Below the pieces are notes generated by a model that saw only the letters and a list, made by a program, of their open reading frames with translations, searched no databases and had not been told where the DNA came from. 64,000 nt of DNA from Flavobacterium beibuense (GTDB lineage Bacteria > Bacteroidota > Bacteroidia > Flavobacteriales > Flavobacteriaceae), in NCBI RefSeq assembly GCF_004151245.1, contig NZ_JUIW01000007.1, forward strand, positions 186,001 through 250,000, given 5' to 3'. Made by a program: the position numbers and the translations under genes. Shown here in pieces: positions 36,029 through 45,009 of the stretch (positions within the stretch are counted from its first letter, which is position 1; each line of letters opens with the position of its first letter).

Positions 36029-37304
36029 TTTTCTTTGAAGCCTCAGATTTTCTTGAGTTAGATTTTCCTCCCGGCTTTGATTTGCCGCTTCGGGCATTTT
36101 TATTTTTGTTCCTTAAATCAGGTTTTTGTCCTTCAGGTTTGTTTTCTTTATCCTGCTCGGTAAACGGATAAGGATGTTCTTCCATAACCTTAAGCTTCAT
36201 GCGGATAAGCTTTTCTATATCCTTAAGGTAAGGAAGTTCATCGCGTCCGCAAAAAGATATTGCCAGTCCTGAGTTACCCGCACGTCCTGTACGCCCAATA
36301 CGGTGTACATAGGTTTCAGGTATGTTAGGCAGGTCAAAGTTCACCACATAAGGCAAGCTTTCTATATCAATACCCCTTGCAGCAATATCTGTTGCTACCA
36401 GTACAGATATCTCTTTATTTTTAAAGGCATCTAACATACGTTGTCTTGCACTTTGTGACTTGTCACCATGTATTGCGCCTGCTTCAACACCGTTTTTCTT
36501 TAGTGCCTTAACCACATTGTCCGCACCATGTTTGGTACGTGTAAATACCAGTACATTCTTAAGGTTTTCGTTGCGTATAAGGTGATACAACAGCTTACGT
36601 TTATCGGCTTTGTCTACAAGATACAACTGTTGCTTTACCTTTTCGGCAGTTGATGATATAGGTGTTACCGAAACATACTTAGGATTGGTTAAAAAAGTAT
36701 CTGCCAGTTCACGTATAGGTAAAGGCATCGTAGCCGAAAACAGTAATGTTTGCCTGTTATCCGGAGTAAGCTTAATAATCTTCTTTACATCATTAATAAA
36801 GCCCATGTCCAGCATCTGGTCGGCTTCATCAAGCACTAAAAAGTGCAGGTGGTCTAAATCTACAAATCCCTGTTTATGCAGGTCTAAAAGCCTTCCCGGA
36901 GTAGCGATAAGAATATCAACCCCTTTTTTAAGCTGATCTACCTGCGGAGTCTGGTTAACTCCGCCAAAAATAGTTACCTGACGTATGTTTGTGTATTTAC
37001 CGTAAGTATCGAAGCTTTCACCAACCTGTAATGCAAGTTCGCGGGTAGGGGTAACAACAAGTGCCCTGATAAGTTTTCTCTTTTTTGCCGAGCCTACTAT
37101 GCGGTGTAATATATTAAGCATAGGGATGGCGAATGCTGCAGTTTTACCTGTACCGGTTTGTGCGCAACCCACAAGATCATTTTCTTCCAGAATAACCGGA
37201 ATAGCCTGCTCCTGTATTGGAGTAGGATTTTCATACCCTTCATCTGCAAGGGCCTGCTGTATGTTCTTAAGTAAATTAAGATCTTCAAATTTCATCATAA
37301 ACAC
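36009..37304 (-). CDS. DEAD/DEAH-box RNA helicase, RhlE-like
   Basis: 431 aa. Q motif region (NPTPIQEQAIP), Walker A AQTGTGKTAAF, motif Ia PTRELALQ, GG/TPGR, DEAD in VLDEADQMLDMGF, SAT, ARGIDIESL and HRIGRTGRAG. The C-terminal ~50 residues are disordered and basic (KNKNARSGKSKPGGKSNSRKSEASKKKKKRWY), for RNA binding. ATPs drive RNA unwinding in ribosome assembly or RNA decay. ATGs at 37304, 37298 and 37295 are all possible; the last gives MKFEDLNLL, the family's usual start. A TACCTTTG box lies at 37344-37337. Confidence 0.94.
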   Translation of the reverse strand: MFMMKFEDLNLLKNIQQALADEGYENPTPIQEQAIPVILEENDLVGCAQTGTGKTAAFAIPMLNILHRIVGSAKKRKLIRALVVTPTRELALQVGESFDTYGKYTNIRQVTIFGGVNQTPQVDQLKKGVDILIATPGRLLDLHKQGFVDLDHLHFLVLDEADQMLDMGFINDVKKIIKLTPDNRQTLLFSATMPLPIRELADTFLTNPKYVSVTPISSTAEKVKQQLYLVDKADKRKLLYHLIRNENLKNVLVFTRTKHGADNVVKALKKNGVEAGAIHGDKSQSARQRMLDAFKNKEISVLVATDIAARGIDIESLPYVVNFDLPNIPETYVHRIGRTGRAGNSGLAISFCGRDELPYLKDIEKLIRMKLKVMEEHPYPFTEQDKENKPEGQKPDLRNKNKNARSGKSKPGGKSNSRKSEASKKKKKRWY

Positions 37305-37336
37305 ATTATGCCCGGTTTAGTTAACCAGGCAGGTTG

Positions 37337-37344
37337 CAAAGGTA
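37337..37344 (-). promoter_or_regulatory. -7 box for the DEAD-box helicase
   Basis: TACCTTTG on the minus strand, 32 bp before the first ATG; no -33 TTG at the usual distance. Confidence 0.45.
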
Positions 37345-37362
37345 CGTTAAAATAAATTAGTG

Positions 37363-38397
37363 CTATTCTCCGCCTTTAGCTTTAATAAAATCGGTTACAA
37401 GATAGGCTATAAGCTTACCCGTAAGGTGGCTGTTCTTGTCGTTGTCCAGAGCCGGCGCTCCTTCACAAAGGTGCAGATAAGCAGTATTTTTGTTTTTCCC
37501 GAAGTAATGAATAAACTGCCTTACTTTCTCAATACTAAAACCGCTTGGCGTCATGGCACTACTGGCTACGTTAGGCAGGGAGTCAAGGTCTATTTCTATA
37601 CCAAAATACTCATCTTCTATATATCCTAAAGCATGTGCCATTTCATCGCTAAAGCTTCTTTCCTTTCTTATGGCAATCTGCTCATAGGTATTATAACGTA
37701 TACGTTCGCTAAGTTTTTTAATATTTTCCATTACACCTTTTGAGGCGTAGTTTTCATGTAGCCCGAAAATAAAATACTTTTTAAGGAAGCCTTCTTCCAT
37801 TGCGTAAGAAAATCCGTTCCCACTGTGTCGTCCTTCAAGCTGTCGGAAATCGGTATGGGCATCAAAGTTAATTGCATTAACGGGCTTGCCTTTTGCCAGT
37901 GCGGCACCTTTAATATTACCATAAGCATTGTTATGCCCGCCACCTATAATAATAGGAGTTTTTCCCGCAGAGATAATTTTTGCTACAATATGAGACACCT
38001 CCTTGTCAACTTTTTCTACAAGTAGCGAAAGTTGTTTTCTGTCTTCCTTAACGGTTACATCAAGTGCTTCGGCTTCTTTCATGATACCCGAAACATCTAT
38101 ATGTCCTAAAATAAGCAAACGGTTACCTTTACAAAACTTGTTATGTTGAAGGTTAACTATTGCTTTTATGGCAGTTTCCCATGCTGTATCTGCACCGGGT
38201 CTTCCAAAATTTGCCCTTACTCCAAGATCTTCAGGAACACCTAAAAGCACAAAGTCTGCCTCTGCCGACTTCAGGTATTCAAAAGTTTTCTCCTCTTTAG
38301 GGATGGTAAGTATTCTCTCACCAAATTTTATTTCCCCGCTTCTGTGCGAAGTATATTTTGATAAGTCTGTTTCTGTGAACTTTATTATATTTTCCAT
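37363..38397 (-). CDS. hutG: Formimidoylglutamase (arginase/agmatinase family)
   Basis: 344 aa ureohydrolase. Mn2+ ligands in GGGHNNAYG, FDAHTDFR and EIDLDSLP; N-terminal GVPEDLGVRANFGRPGAD is typical. It cleaves N-formimidoyl-glutamate to glutamate and formamide at the end of histidine degradation. The assignment over arginase rests on overall similarity and on hutI lying 1 kb away in the same direction. hutH and hutU are not in the window. A TATTTTTG box lies at 38422-38415. Confidence 0.88.
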   Translation of the reverse strand: MENIIKFTETDLSKYTSHRSGEIKFGERILTIPKEEKTFEYLKSAEADFVLLGVPEDLGVRANFGRPGADTAWETAIKAIVNLQHNKFCKGNRLLILGHIDVSGIMKEAEALDVTVKEDRKQLSLLVEKVDKEVSHIVAKIISAGKTPIIIGGGHNNAYGNIKGAALAKGKPVNAINFDAHTDFRQLEGRHSGNGFSYAMEEGFLKKYFIFGLHENYASKGVMENIKKLSERIRYNTYEQIAIRKERSFSDEMAHALGYIEDEYFGIEIDLDSLPNVASSAMTPSGFSIEKVRQFIHYFGKNKNTAYLHLCEGAPALDNDKNSHLTGKLIAYLVTDFIKAKGGE

Positions 38398-38414
38398 ACG
38401 ATTATTATGCGATT

Positions 38415-38422
38415 CAAAAATA
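38415..38422 (-). promoter_or_regulatory. -7 box for hutG
   Basis: TATTTTTG on the minus strand, 17 bp before the hutG ATG; no -33 TTG within 17-23 bp (nearest at 29 bp). Confidence 0.45.
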
Positions 38423-38474
38423 CTATTTTCCTATAAAATTTCGTTAAAAAGCAATCATAGAATTAAAATATGTA

Positions 38475-38482
38475 TAAATTTG
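38475..38482 (+). promoter_or_regulatory. -7 box for the coiled-coil membrane protein gene
   Basis: TAAATTTG, an exact TAnnTTTG match 21 bp before the ATG at 38504; no TTG at the usual -33 distance. Confidence 0.45.
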
Positions 38483-38503
38483 GCAAAAACAATTTAATAA
38501 ATA

Positions 38504-39379
38504 ATGGAACAACAAAAAAGTAATTCTAGTTTAAAAGCGATTATAGTAGTACTATCCATACTACTAGTTGGCAGCCTTGCGTACATGTACAAAATGAGTA
38601 CAGATAATGAGGCTACTGAGAAACAGTACATTTCGGAAAAAGATGGTCTTATTGCTGATCTTGAAGCTGAAAAAGCCAGGTATGAAAATGTTGTAGCAGA
38701 GAATGCAGACATTAAAGCCCAAATTGAAACAGCGAAGGCAAACATCGATGATTTAATTGCACAGCTTAAAAAATCTAAAGGCGATAATGCTTCTTTACAG
38801 AAATACAAAAACGATTATTTTAGATTGAAGCGTGAAATGGATAATCTTATTGCCGAGAACAAAAGGCTGACTGAAGAAAACCAGTCTCTTACTATGGAGC
38901 GTGACAGCACTATTGTAGTTCTTGATGATACAAGAAAATACAATGACACTCTTGTTTCTCAAAACGAAAAACTTAGCAAAACTGTAGAAAAAGCATCTAA
39001 ACTTTCTATTGTTAACCTTAAAGCTGAGGCGTTTAAAGAGAGAAGTTCAGGAAAACTTGTTGCTACTGATAAAGCAAGACGTGTAGACAAACTTAAAATA
39101 ACTTTTACCATTGCAGCTAACGAAGTGGCTCAAACAGGTAACAGAATGTTCTACGTACAGGTTATAGACAGCAAAAATAATGTTCTTGGTGAAAAACAAA
39201 CTGAAACATTTGGTGACTATACACTTACTTACAGCTTTATCACTAATGCTATCTATGAAAACAAATCTATCATAGTAAGCGAAATCCTTTCAGGAGATAA
39301 CTTTGAAAAAGGTCTTTACCATGTAAATCTTTTTGATAAAGATCAGCTTGTGGCTAACGCTACATTTACTTTGAAATAA
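38504..39379 (+). CDS. Membrane-anchored coiled-coil protein
   Basis: 291 aa. One N-terminal membrane helix (AIIVVLSILLVGSLAYMY, residues 12-29), a long coiled coil (about 35-165, with repeated E/K heptads such as LEAEKARYENVVAENADIK), then a beta-rich C-terminal domain (185-291: KLKITFTIAANEVAQTGNRMFYVQV...YTLTYSFI). Conserved in Flavobacteriia in my memory but without known function; no ParA or SMC ATPase motif is present. It stands between hutG and hutI. Confidence 0.8.
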   Translation: MEQQKSNSSLKAIIVVLSILLVGSLAYMYKMSTDNEATEKQYISEKDGLIADLEAEKARYENVVAENADIKAQIETAKANIDDLIAQLKKSKGDNASLQKYKNDYFRLKREMDNLIAENKRLTEENQSLTMERDSTIVVLDDTRKYNDTLVSQNEKLSKTVEKASKLSIVNLKAEAFKERSSGKLVATDKARRVDKLKITFTIAANEVAQTGNRMFYVQVIDSKNNVLGEKQTETFGDYTLTYSFITNAIYENKSIIVSEILSGDNFEKGLYHVNLFDKDQLVANATFTLK

Positions 39380-39400
39380 CAGAAATCATATCTGTAATAA

Positions 39401-39426
39401 AAAAGGAGCCAATTGGCTCCTTTTTC
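39401..39426. terminator. Bidirectional terminator between the coiled-coil gene and hutI
   Basis: AAAAGGAGCC, AATT, GGCTCCTTTT: a perfect 10-bp stem with T/A runs on both sides, serving both convergent genes. Confidence 0.88.
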
Positions 39427-39444
39427 TTTTTTATATCAGTATTA

Positions 39445-40680
39445 TTAAATCATTTGTCCTTCTATAATAACCGAATCGATAAGGTTACTGCCAAAAGCAT
39501 AAGGTAGCTGGTAATAGGAGGTAAGGGGCTTAGTAATTATAAGGTTAGCCCTTTTTCCTTTTGTAATGCTACCATGGGTTTTAGCAAGATCCATAGCATA
39601 AGCACCATTTATGGTAGCTGCATTTATGGCTTCTTCCGGAGTCATTTTCATTTTTATGCAGGCAGTTGCCACTACAAGGTTCATGTTTCCTGATGGGGTA
39701 GTGCCCGGGTTAAAGTCGGTAGCAAGGGCAAGGGGTAATCCGGCTTCCATCATTTTGCGTGCTGGAGTATACGGAATGCTGATAAAGAATGAACAGGTAG
39801 GCAAAGCCACAGGCATTGTTTTAGTACCTTTTAATGCTTCAATATCTTCATCTGTTACAATTTCAAGATGGTCTACACTTAGGGCATCATGCTTAACACA
39901 GGCTTCTATACCTTTAATGGCTGTAAACTGGTTAACGTGAATTTTAGCCTGAAGGCCGTATTTTTTACCGGCTTCCATAATGCGTTCTGTTTCTTCTACC
40001 GAGAAATATCCTGTTTCAAGAAAAGCATCAATATAATCGGCCAGTTTCTCTTCAGCTATTTTAGGTAGCATTTCTTTTACTATAAGGTCTATATAGGCAC
40101 TGTGATTCTCTTTATATTCAGTAGGGAAGGCATGTGCGCCTAAAAAAGTAGCTTTTATGGCAACAGGATATTCTTCCCTAAGTCTTTTTATAACCCTAAG
40201 CATTTTAAGTTCGCCATCTACAGTAAGGCCGTAACCCGATTTAATTTCCACTGCTCCTGTTCCCTGCTGCATAACCTCTTCAAGGCGGCTGCGGGATTGC
40301 AGGTAAAGGTCTTCTTCTGAAGTTTCATTAAGCTTTTTTGCTGAGTTAAGTATACCTCCGCCACGGGAAGCTATCTCTTCATAGCTAAGTCCGTTAATGC
40401 GGTCTACAAATTCCTGTTCGCGGTTTCCGGCATATACAATATGGGTATGGCTGTCGCACCAGGCAGGTAAAACTGTTTTGCCTGTAGCATCTATAGTATT
40501 GGCATCAATAACATCAGGGCACTTTTCCATAGAACCATAATCAGCTATAATGTTGTTTTCAATTAAAAGAAAAGCATTTTGTAAAGAAGGCAGCACGGCC
40601 ATGTCTTTTCCTGAGACTTTTTCAATTCCATCCTCTCTTACCTGCAGCAATTCCTTAATATTCTTAATAAGTATCTTCAT
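39445..40680 (-). CDS. hutI: Imidazolonepropionase
   Basis: 411 aa amidohydrolase. Metal ligands in CDSHTHIVYAGNREQEF, KIHVNQF and DHLEI; SGYGLTVDGELKMLRVI and ALATDFNPGTTPSGNMNLV are HutI-specific. It opens the ring of 4-imidazolone-5-propanoate to formimidoylglutamate, the substrate of the neighbouring HutG. The two hut genes run in the same direction but are separated by an opposing gene and terminators, so they are separate transcripts. Confidence 0.95.
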   Translation of the reverse strand: MKILIKNIKELLQVREDGIEKVSGKDMAVLPSLQNAFLLIENNIIADYGSMEKCPDVIDANTIDATGKTVLPAWCDSHTHIVYAGNREQEFVDRINGLSYEEIASRGGGILNSAKKLNETSEEDLYLQSRSRLEEVMQQGTGAVEIKSGYGLTVDGELKMLRVIKRLREEYPVAIKATFLGAHAFPTEYKENHSAYIDLIVKEMLPKIAEEKLADYIDAFLETGYFSVEETERIMEAGKKYGLQAKIHVNQFTAIKGIEACVKHDALSVDHLEIVTDEDIEALKGTKTMPVALPTCSFFISIPYTPARKMMEAGLPLALATDFNPGTTPSGNMNLVVATACIKMKMTPEEAINAATINGAYAMDLAKTHGSITKGKRANLIITKPLTSYYQLPYAFGSNLIDSVIIEGQMI

Positions 40681-40747
40681 GAATTAAACTTTTTGTAAAA
40701 ATAGAATGGATTTTAAAAAACTCCTATATTTATAGAAACAAATCGAT

Positions 40748-41833
40748 ATGAAAAGAATCAAATACCGAAAAGTACGCAAAGTTCAGCCCAATTATTATGA
40801 GTATACGGGAGTATATAATAACGAACCGGTTGAAATGCAGCTTTTTGTTTATGATGAAAACGGATATAAGGAATACCAAAAAGTACCCTTAGATATCATT
40901 CATAAAGAATGTAATAATCATGTAGATTCTCAAAGTATAAGATGGCTTAATATACACGGGCTTCACGATGTGGAACTGATTAAGCAGATAGGAGAGATGC
41001 TGCATGTGGAAAGTTTTATAATTGGCGATATACTTAATACCTCGAGGCGAACACGTATAGAAGAACTTGGTAATGATGTTTTGTTCTTTAGCGTAAAATC
41101 GGCATTACCAGAAGAAGAGGAAGGTAACATCAGTACCGAGCAGATAAGTTTTTTATTAAAGGATAATCTGATTATCTCTTTTCAGGAAAAGAAAAGCGAT
41201 TATTTTTCGCATATAAGAGAACGTATCCGTACCGGAACAGGTGTAGTAAGAAAAAAGAAAAACGACTACCTGTTGTACCTTATGCTCGATGCCATAATGG
41301 AGAACTTTTTTATCAATATTGAAAAGTATGAGGACCGTATTGAACGCTTAAGCCTGCAGGCTAAAACCGACCACCGTGCTGATTTTATTGCCGATATTGA
41401 AAAGACAAAGGAAAACCTTAATTTCCTTAAACGCTCCATAACTCCTTTAAGGGAGGCGCTTTTTAATATTAAAAACGATGAGGAAGAGCAGGACTATGAA
41501 ACTATTAATAAAACAACCTATACTTTCTTTTCACGTCTGCATCAAAAAAGCCTTGAACTGCTGGACCAGATTGAGTATGATATGAACTCGCTGGACAGTG
41601 CTTCCAACTTCTATTATTCGGCACAGGGGCAGCGCATGAATGAGATTATGAAAATGCTTACCATTTTCTCTGTTATATTTATGCCTATGACCTTTGTGGT
41701 TGGTGTATACGGGATGAATTTTGATAATATACCCGAACTTCATTATCAAAACGGCTACTATTATGCTTTAGGGGTAATGGTAACCTTAGCTATAATTATG
41801 GTAATCTATTTTAAACGTAAGAAGTGGTTTTAA
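40748..41833 (+). CDS. corA: CorA family Mg2+/Co2+ transporter
   Basis: 361 aa, the standard CorA length. Large cytosolic N-terminal alpha/beta domain, long stalk helix (KYEDRIERLSLQAKTDHRADFIADIEKTKENL), then two C-terminal membrane helices with the selectivity-filter YGMNFDNIPE loop between them and a basic end (FKRKKWF). Homopentameric channel for Mg2+ or other divalent ions. It lies 1 bp ahead of the DUF1003 gene. Confidence 0.95.
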   Translation: MKRIKYRKVRKVQPNYYEYTGVYNNEPVEMQLFVYDENGYKEYQKVPLDIIHKECNNHVDSQSIRWLNIHGLHDVELIKQIGEMLHVESFIIGDILNTSRRTRIEELGNDVLFFSVKSALPEEEEGNISTEQISFLLKDNLIISFQEKKSDYFSHIRERIRTGTGVVRKKKNDYLLYLMLDAIMENFFINIEKYEDRIERLSLQAKTDHRADFIADIEKTKENLNFLKRSITPLREALFNIKNDEEEQDYETINKTTYTFFSRLHQKSLELLDQIEYDMNSLDSASNFYYSAQGQRMNEIMKMLTIFSVIFMPMTFVVGVYGMNFDNIPELHYQNGYYYALGVMVTLAIIMVIYFKRKKWF

Positions 41834-41834
41834 T

Positions 41835-42539
41835 ATGCAAAAGTTTGTAAGTGACATATCCAAAAGACAGTTCCCGGATTCGGAAAAGGTATCAGCAAAA
41901 TTAGTACGCGAGCCTATACTGGACATTATTAAAAAAGATCATCCTGATTTTAATGAGGACTGCAGTCTTTCACTTTCTGAACTGAGCCATTACAGGAAGA
42001 AATACATATCAAACTTTATGAATACCCAAATGGGTGAGCTTACAGATATGGAACAAAAAGTGGTGGAATCCCTTAATGAAAAAACACTCATAAGCAACAC
42101 TCTTGCCGATGAGGAGGAAAACACTACTTACACATTAGGACAGCGTGTAGCTGATAAGGTAGCAACCTTTGGCGGTAGCTGGACATTTATCATTTCCTTT
42201 ATGGCATTTCTATTAGGATGGATAGCTCTTAATGTATTCTGGCTTACTAATAAGGGATTCGATCCATATCCGTTTATATTGCTTAACCTTATTTTATCAT
42301 GTCTTGCAGCTTTGCAGGCTCCGGTAATTATGATGAGCCAGAACAGGCAGGAAGAGAAGGACAGGGAAAGGGCTAAAAACGATTATTTAATAAACCTGAA
42401 AAGCGAACTGGAAATAAGATTGCTGCATGAAAAGCTTGATCATCTTATACTGCATCAGGAGCAGTCACTAATTGAAATACAAAGGGTACAGATAGATATG
42501 ATGAATGATATTTTAAAACGGATGGAGAAAAAACATTAA
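41835..42539 (+). CDS. DUF1003 domain-containing membrane protein
   Basis: 234 aa. Cytosolic N-terminus, then the DUF1003 core: GQRVADKVATFGGSWTFIISFMAFLLGWIALN, FDPYPFILLNLILSCLAALQAPVIMMSQNRQEEKDRERAKNDYLINLKSELEI, with two membrane helices and a charged C-terminal helix. Function unknown. Its direct coupling to corA (stop and ATG one base apart) suggests a role with the ion channel. Confidence 0.92.
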   Translation: MQKFVSDISKRQFPDSEKVSAKLVREPILDIIKKDHPDFNEDCSLSLSELSHYRKKYISNFMNTQMGELTDMEQKVVESLNEKTLISNTLADEEENTTYTLGQRVADKVATFGGSWTFIISFMAFLLGWIALNVFWLTNKGFDPYPFILLNLILSCLAALQAPVIMMSQNRQEEKDRERAKNDYLINLKSELEIRLLHEKLDHLILHQEQSLIEIQRVQIDMMNDILKRMEKKH

Positions 42540-42541
42540 GG

Positions 42542-43036
42542 TCATAAATGGAGCTCCATAAATACTACATCCAGCCAGCGGTTAAACTTAAAGCCTACTT
42601 CCTTTAACAGGCCTGCCTCACGGAAACCAAATTTTTTATGGAATTCTATACTACCCTTATTTTCGGCATCAATGCCGGCAATCATACTGTGCATTCCCTG
42701 TTTAGCGGCCAGGGTAATTAAATTGGCCAAAAGCATTTTTCCTATGCCTTTGCCATGATATTCCTCATTTACATAAACAGAATGCTCTACAGTGTATTTG
42801 TAACCGTCTTTGGCGCGGAAAGTTCCGTAAGTGCCATAGCCTGCAACCTTACCTTTTATATCAGCAACAATAACAGGCCAACCTGCTTCCTGCTTTTCTT
42901 TAAACCATCGTTGCATATACTCCATAGATTTTACATTGTAATCATACAATGCGGTAGAATATAATATGTTGTGGTTTACTATTGCCAATATACCTTCCAG
43001 GTCGTTTGTTGTGGCAGGGCGCAGTGTTGTTTCCAT
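42542..43036 (-). CDS. GNAT family N-acetyltransferase, phosphinothricin acetyltransferase-like
   Basis: 164 aa. Motifs: ATTNDLEGILAIVNHNI and YDYNVKSMEYMQRWF at the N-terminus, HSVYVNEEYHGKGIGKMLLANLI (acetyl-CoA loop GKGIGK) and FHKKFGFREAGLLKEVGFKFNRWLDVVFM, all typical of the Pat/YncA group, which acetylates phosphinothricin or methionine sulfone analogues. The natural substrate here is unknown. A TATATTTG box lies at 43048-43041. Two bases separate its stop from the convergent DUF1003 stop. Confidence 0.9.
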   Translation of the reverse strand: METTLRPATTNDLEGILAIVNHNILYSTALYDYNVKSMEYMQRWFKEKQEAGWPVIVADIKGKVAGYGTYGTFRAKDGYKYTVEHSVYVNEEYHGKGIGKMLLANLITLAAKQGMHSMIAGIDAENKGSIEFHKKFGFREAGLLKEVGFKFNRWLDVVFMELHL

Positions 43037-43040
43037 ATAA

Positions 43041-43048
43041 CAAATATA
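43041..43048 (-). promoter_or_regulatory. -7 box for the Pat-like GNAT gene
   Basis: TATATTTG on the minus strand, 4 bp upstream of the ATG, implying a nearly leaderless transcript or a slightly later start; no -33 TTG. Confidence 0.35.
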
Positions 43049-43089
43049 ATAATTAACCCTACAGGTTTGTCGTTGCGAGGAGGGTTGGT

Positions 43090-43119
43090 AAAAATAAAAG
43101 CCCCGCTATTGCGGGGCTT
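43090..43119 (-). terminator. Terminator of fumC
   Basis: Read leftward: AAGCCCCGC, loop AATA, GCGGGGCTT, then TTATTTTTA. It lies 23 bp after the fumC stop. Confidence 0.88.
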
Positions 43120-43141
43120 ACTATATAAAGTTGAGGATGTC

Positions 43142-44539
43142 TTATTTTAAAGAACCTACCATGTCTTCCGGTTTAACCCAAGCATCGAAATCCTCTGGAG
43201 AAACATAACCTAAACGTACTGCCTCTTCTTTAAGGGTTGTACCGTTTTTGTGTGCTGTCTGAGCGATTTCTGCTGCTTTGTAGTAACCAATTTTAGTATT
43301 AAGAGCTGTTACAAGCATTAAAGAGTTGTCTACAAGTTCTTTAATACGTTTGTGGTTAGGCTCGATACCCTGTGCACAGTGCTCATCAAAAGATACACAT
43401 GCATCACCAATTAATCTTGCCGATTGTAAGAAATTAGCAGCCATAAGAGGTTTGAAAACGTTAAGTTCGTAGTGACCCTGAGTACCACCAATAGTGATAG
43501 CCACATCGTTACCCATAACCTGAGCACAAACCATTGTTAGTGCCTCACACTGTGTAGGATTAACTTTACCAGGCATGATAGATGATCCCGGCTCGTTTTC
43601 AGGAATTAATATTTCGCCAATACCTGAACGCGGACCAGAAGCCAGCATACGGATATCGTTAGCTATTTTGTTTAATGAAACGGCAAGTTGTTTTAAAGCG
43701 CCGTGAGTCTCTACAATTGCATCGTGAGCAGCTAATGCCTCAAATTTGTTTTCTGCAGTTACAAATGGATGACCTGTAAATTTAGCGATGTACTCAGCTA
43801 CTTTTACGTCATATCCTTCAGGAGTGTTAAGTCCTGTACCTACAGCTGTACCGCCAAGGGCAACCTCTGAAAGGTGAGCTAAAGTATTCTTAACAGCTTT
43901 TAAACCGTAGTTTAGCTGTGCCACATAACCTGAAAGCTCCTGGCCTAAAGTTAGGGGAGTAGCATCCATTAAGTGTGTACGGCCTATTTTTACAACATTC
44001 ATAAACTCCTGTGATTTCTTTTGTAATGTATCACGAAGTTTCTCCACACCAGGAATAGTAACTTCCACTACAGCTTTGTAAGCAGCAATGTGCATACCTG
44101 TAGGGTAAGTATCGTTAGAAGACTGAGATTTGTTTACATCGTCGTTAGCTTTTAATACCGGCTCACCTTCGCCAATTTTACCTCCGGCAAGAACCTGAGC
44201 CCTGTTAGCAACAACCTCATTTACGTTCATGTTACTTTGTGTTCCAGAACCTGTTTGCCATATTACAAGAGGGAACTGGTCATCCAGCTTACCTGCAAGT
44301 ATTTCGTCGCAAACCTGAGCAATAGCATCACGTTTTTCAACAGAAAGAACTCCTAAATCGTGGTTAGCATAAGCAGCTGCTTTTTTAAGGTATGCAAAAC
44401 CTTCTACGATTTCTTTTGGCATAGAGCCGGGAGTACCTATCTTAAAGTTGTTTCTTGAACGTTCGGTTTGTGCGCCCCAATACTTGTCAGCAGGAACTTT
44501 CACTTCACCCATGGTGTCTTTTTCTATTCTGTATTCCAT
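43142..44539 (-). CDS. fumC: Class II fumarate hydratase
   Basis: 465 aa, the usual length. Signatures: [18 protein letters not shown], the catalytic [16 protein letters not shown], and the SS loop [16 protein letters not shown]. Fe-independent hydratase of fumarate to malate in the TCA cycle. A TATTTTTG box lies about 88 bp upstream at 44634-44627. Confidence 0.97.
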   Translation of the reverse strand: MEYRIEKDTMGEVKVPADKYWGAQTERSRNNFKIGTPGSMPKEIVEGFAYLKKAAAYANHDLGVLSVEKRDAIAQVCDEILAGKLDDQFPLVIWQTGSGTQSNMNVNEVVANRAQVLAGGKIGEGEPVLKANDDVNKSQSSNDTYPTGMHIAAYKAVVEVTIPGVEKLRDTLQKKSQEFMNVVKIGRTHLMDATPLTLGQELSGYVAQLNYGLKAVKNTLAHLSEVALGGTAVGTGLNTPEGYDVKVAEYIAKFTGHPFVTAENKFEALAAHDAIVETHGALKQLAVSLNKIANDIRMLASGPRSGIGEILIPENEPGSSIMPGKVNPTQCEALTMVCAQVMGNDVAITIGGTQGHYELNVFKPLMAANFLQSARLIGDACVSFDEHCAQGIEPNHKRIKELVDNSLMLVTALNTKIGYYKAAEIAQTAHKNGTTLKEEAVRLGYVSPEDFDAWVKPEDMVGSLK

Positions 44540-44626
44540 TTTGATGTGTTATTTATTGTATTCTGATTGTTTAACGGTTTAAAAACGTAACCTACTGATG
44601 TTGTGCAGGTGTTTTTAAAATCCAGC

Positions 44627-44634
44627 CAAAAATA
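44627..44634 (-). promoter_or_regulatory. -7 box upstream of fumC
   Basis: TATTTTTG on the minus strand; it would give a leader of about 80 nt. No TTG within 17-23 bp. Confidence 0.35.
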
Positions 44635-44700
44635 AGCAATATCGCTAGGTATTGAAAACGATTTCACAAAATTATTTTGTGTGTTTTTTGGTTTTATGTG

Positions 44701-44731
44701 TTGCTCAAAATAAATTTTAAGATTATCTTTG
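44701..44731 (+). promoter_or_regulatory. Promoter of the small membrane protein gene
   Basis: TTG (44701-44703), 20 bp, TATCTTTG (44724-44731): full consensus match. Predicted start near 44738, 25 nt ahead of the ATG at 44763. Confidence 0.8.
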
Positions 44732-44762
44732 GCCTGAATTAGAATAAACATAACACGCAATC

Positions 44763-44921
44763 ATGTTCGAATTTTCACAATATTTAGGTTTCTTACTTTT
44801 CCTTTGTATCATTACAATAGGTTTTTGGTTAATGATGTTCCTTGTAAGCTTTGTGTTTTACTGGGTAGGCGGTGCTACTGTTGAGTTAATCAAAGAAAAA
44901 AGAAATAACAGAAAAAACTAA
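44763..44921 (+). CDS. Small membrane protein, 52 aa
   Basis: A short open frame with full signals of a gene: consensus promoter upstream and a hairpin terminator starting 2 bp after the stop. The product begins MFEFSQYLGFLLF, has one long or two close hydrophobic segments (residues 8-36, ending in MMFLVSFVFYWVGG), and ends with a basic tail (EKRNNRKN). No family recognised. It lies immediately upstream of the fluoride riboswitch and CLC gene, which may depend on read-through from its promoter. Confidence 0.75.
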   Translation: MFEFSQYLGFLLFLCIITIGFWLMMFLVSFVFYWVGGATVELIKEKRNNRKN

Positions 44922-44923
44922 AT

Positions 44924-44948
44924 AAAAGCTGCCTTGGGTAGCTTTTTT
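44924..44948 (+). terminator. Terminator after the small membrane protein gene
   Basis: AAAAGCTGCC, loop TTG, GGTAGCTTTTTT with one G-T wobble and a T-run. It ends seven bases before the riboswitch begins. Confidence 0.75.
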
Positions 44949-44954
44949 GGTATA

Positions 44955-45009
44955 CAGGCAATGATGTCTGCCTTGAACCGCCTCTAATCGGGCTGATGAC
45001 TTCTACTAA
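44955..45009 (+). promoter_or_regulatory. Fluoride riboswitch (crcB motif)
   Basis: The sequence aligns with the Thermotoga petrophila fluoride aptamer by eye: AGGCA-ATGATGTC-TGCCT gives stem 1 and its loop, GCCT...GGGC gives the second stem, and GGGCTGATG followed by an xxCTTCTACT end is the conserved 3' part. The stem-1 loop GATGTC can pair with GACTTC at 44997-45002 as the pseudoknot (5 of 6 pairs). A second hairpin (CGGC-TATT-GCCG, 45013-45024) follows and the ATG starts at 45030 or 45054. No T-run follows, so control is probably at translation start. The downstream CLC has fluoride-type motifs. Confidence 0.88.

Noticed and set aside
44524..44760. 78-codon minus-strand frame upstream of fumC
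   Set aside because: It overlaps the fumC start and the promoter of the small membrane protein, and its composition is non-coding.
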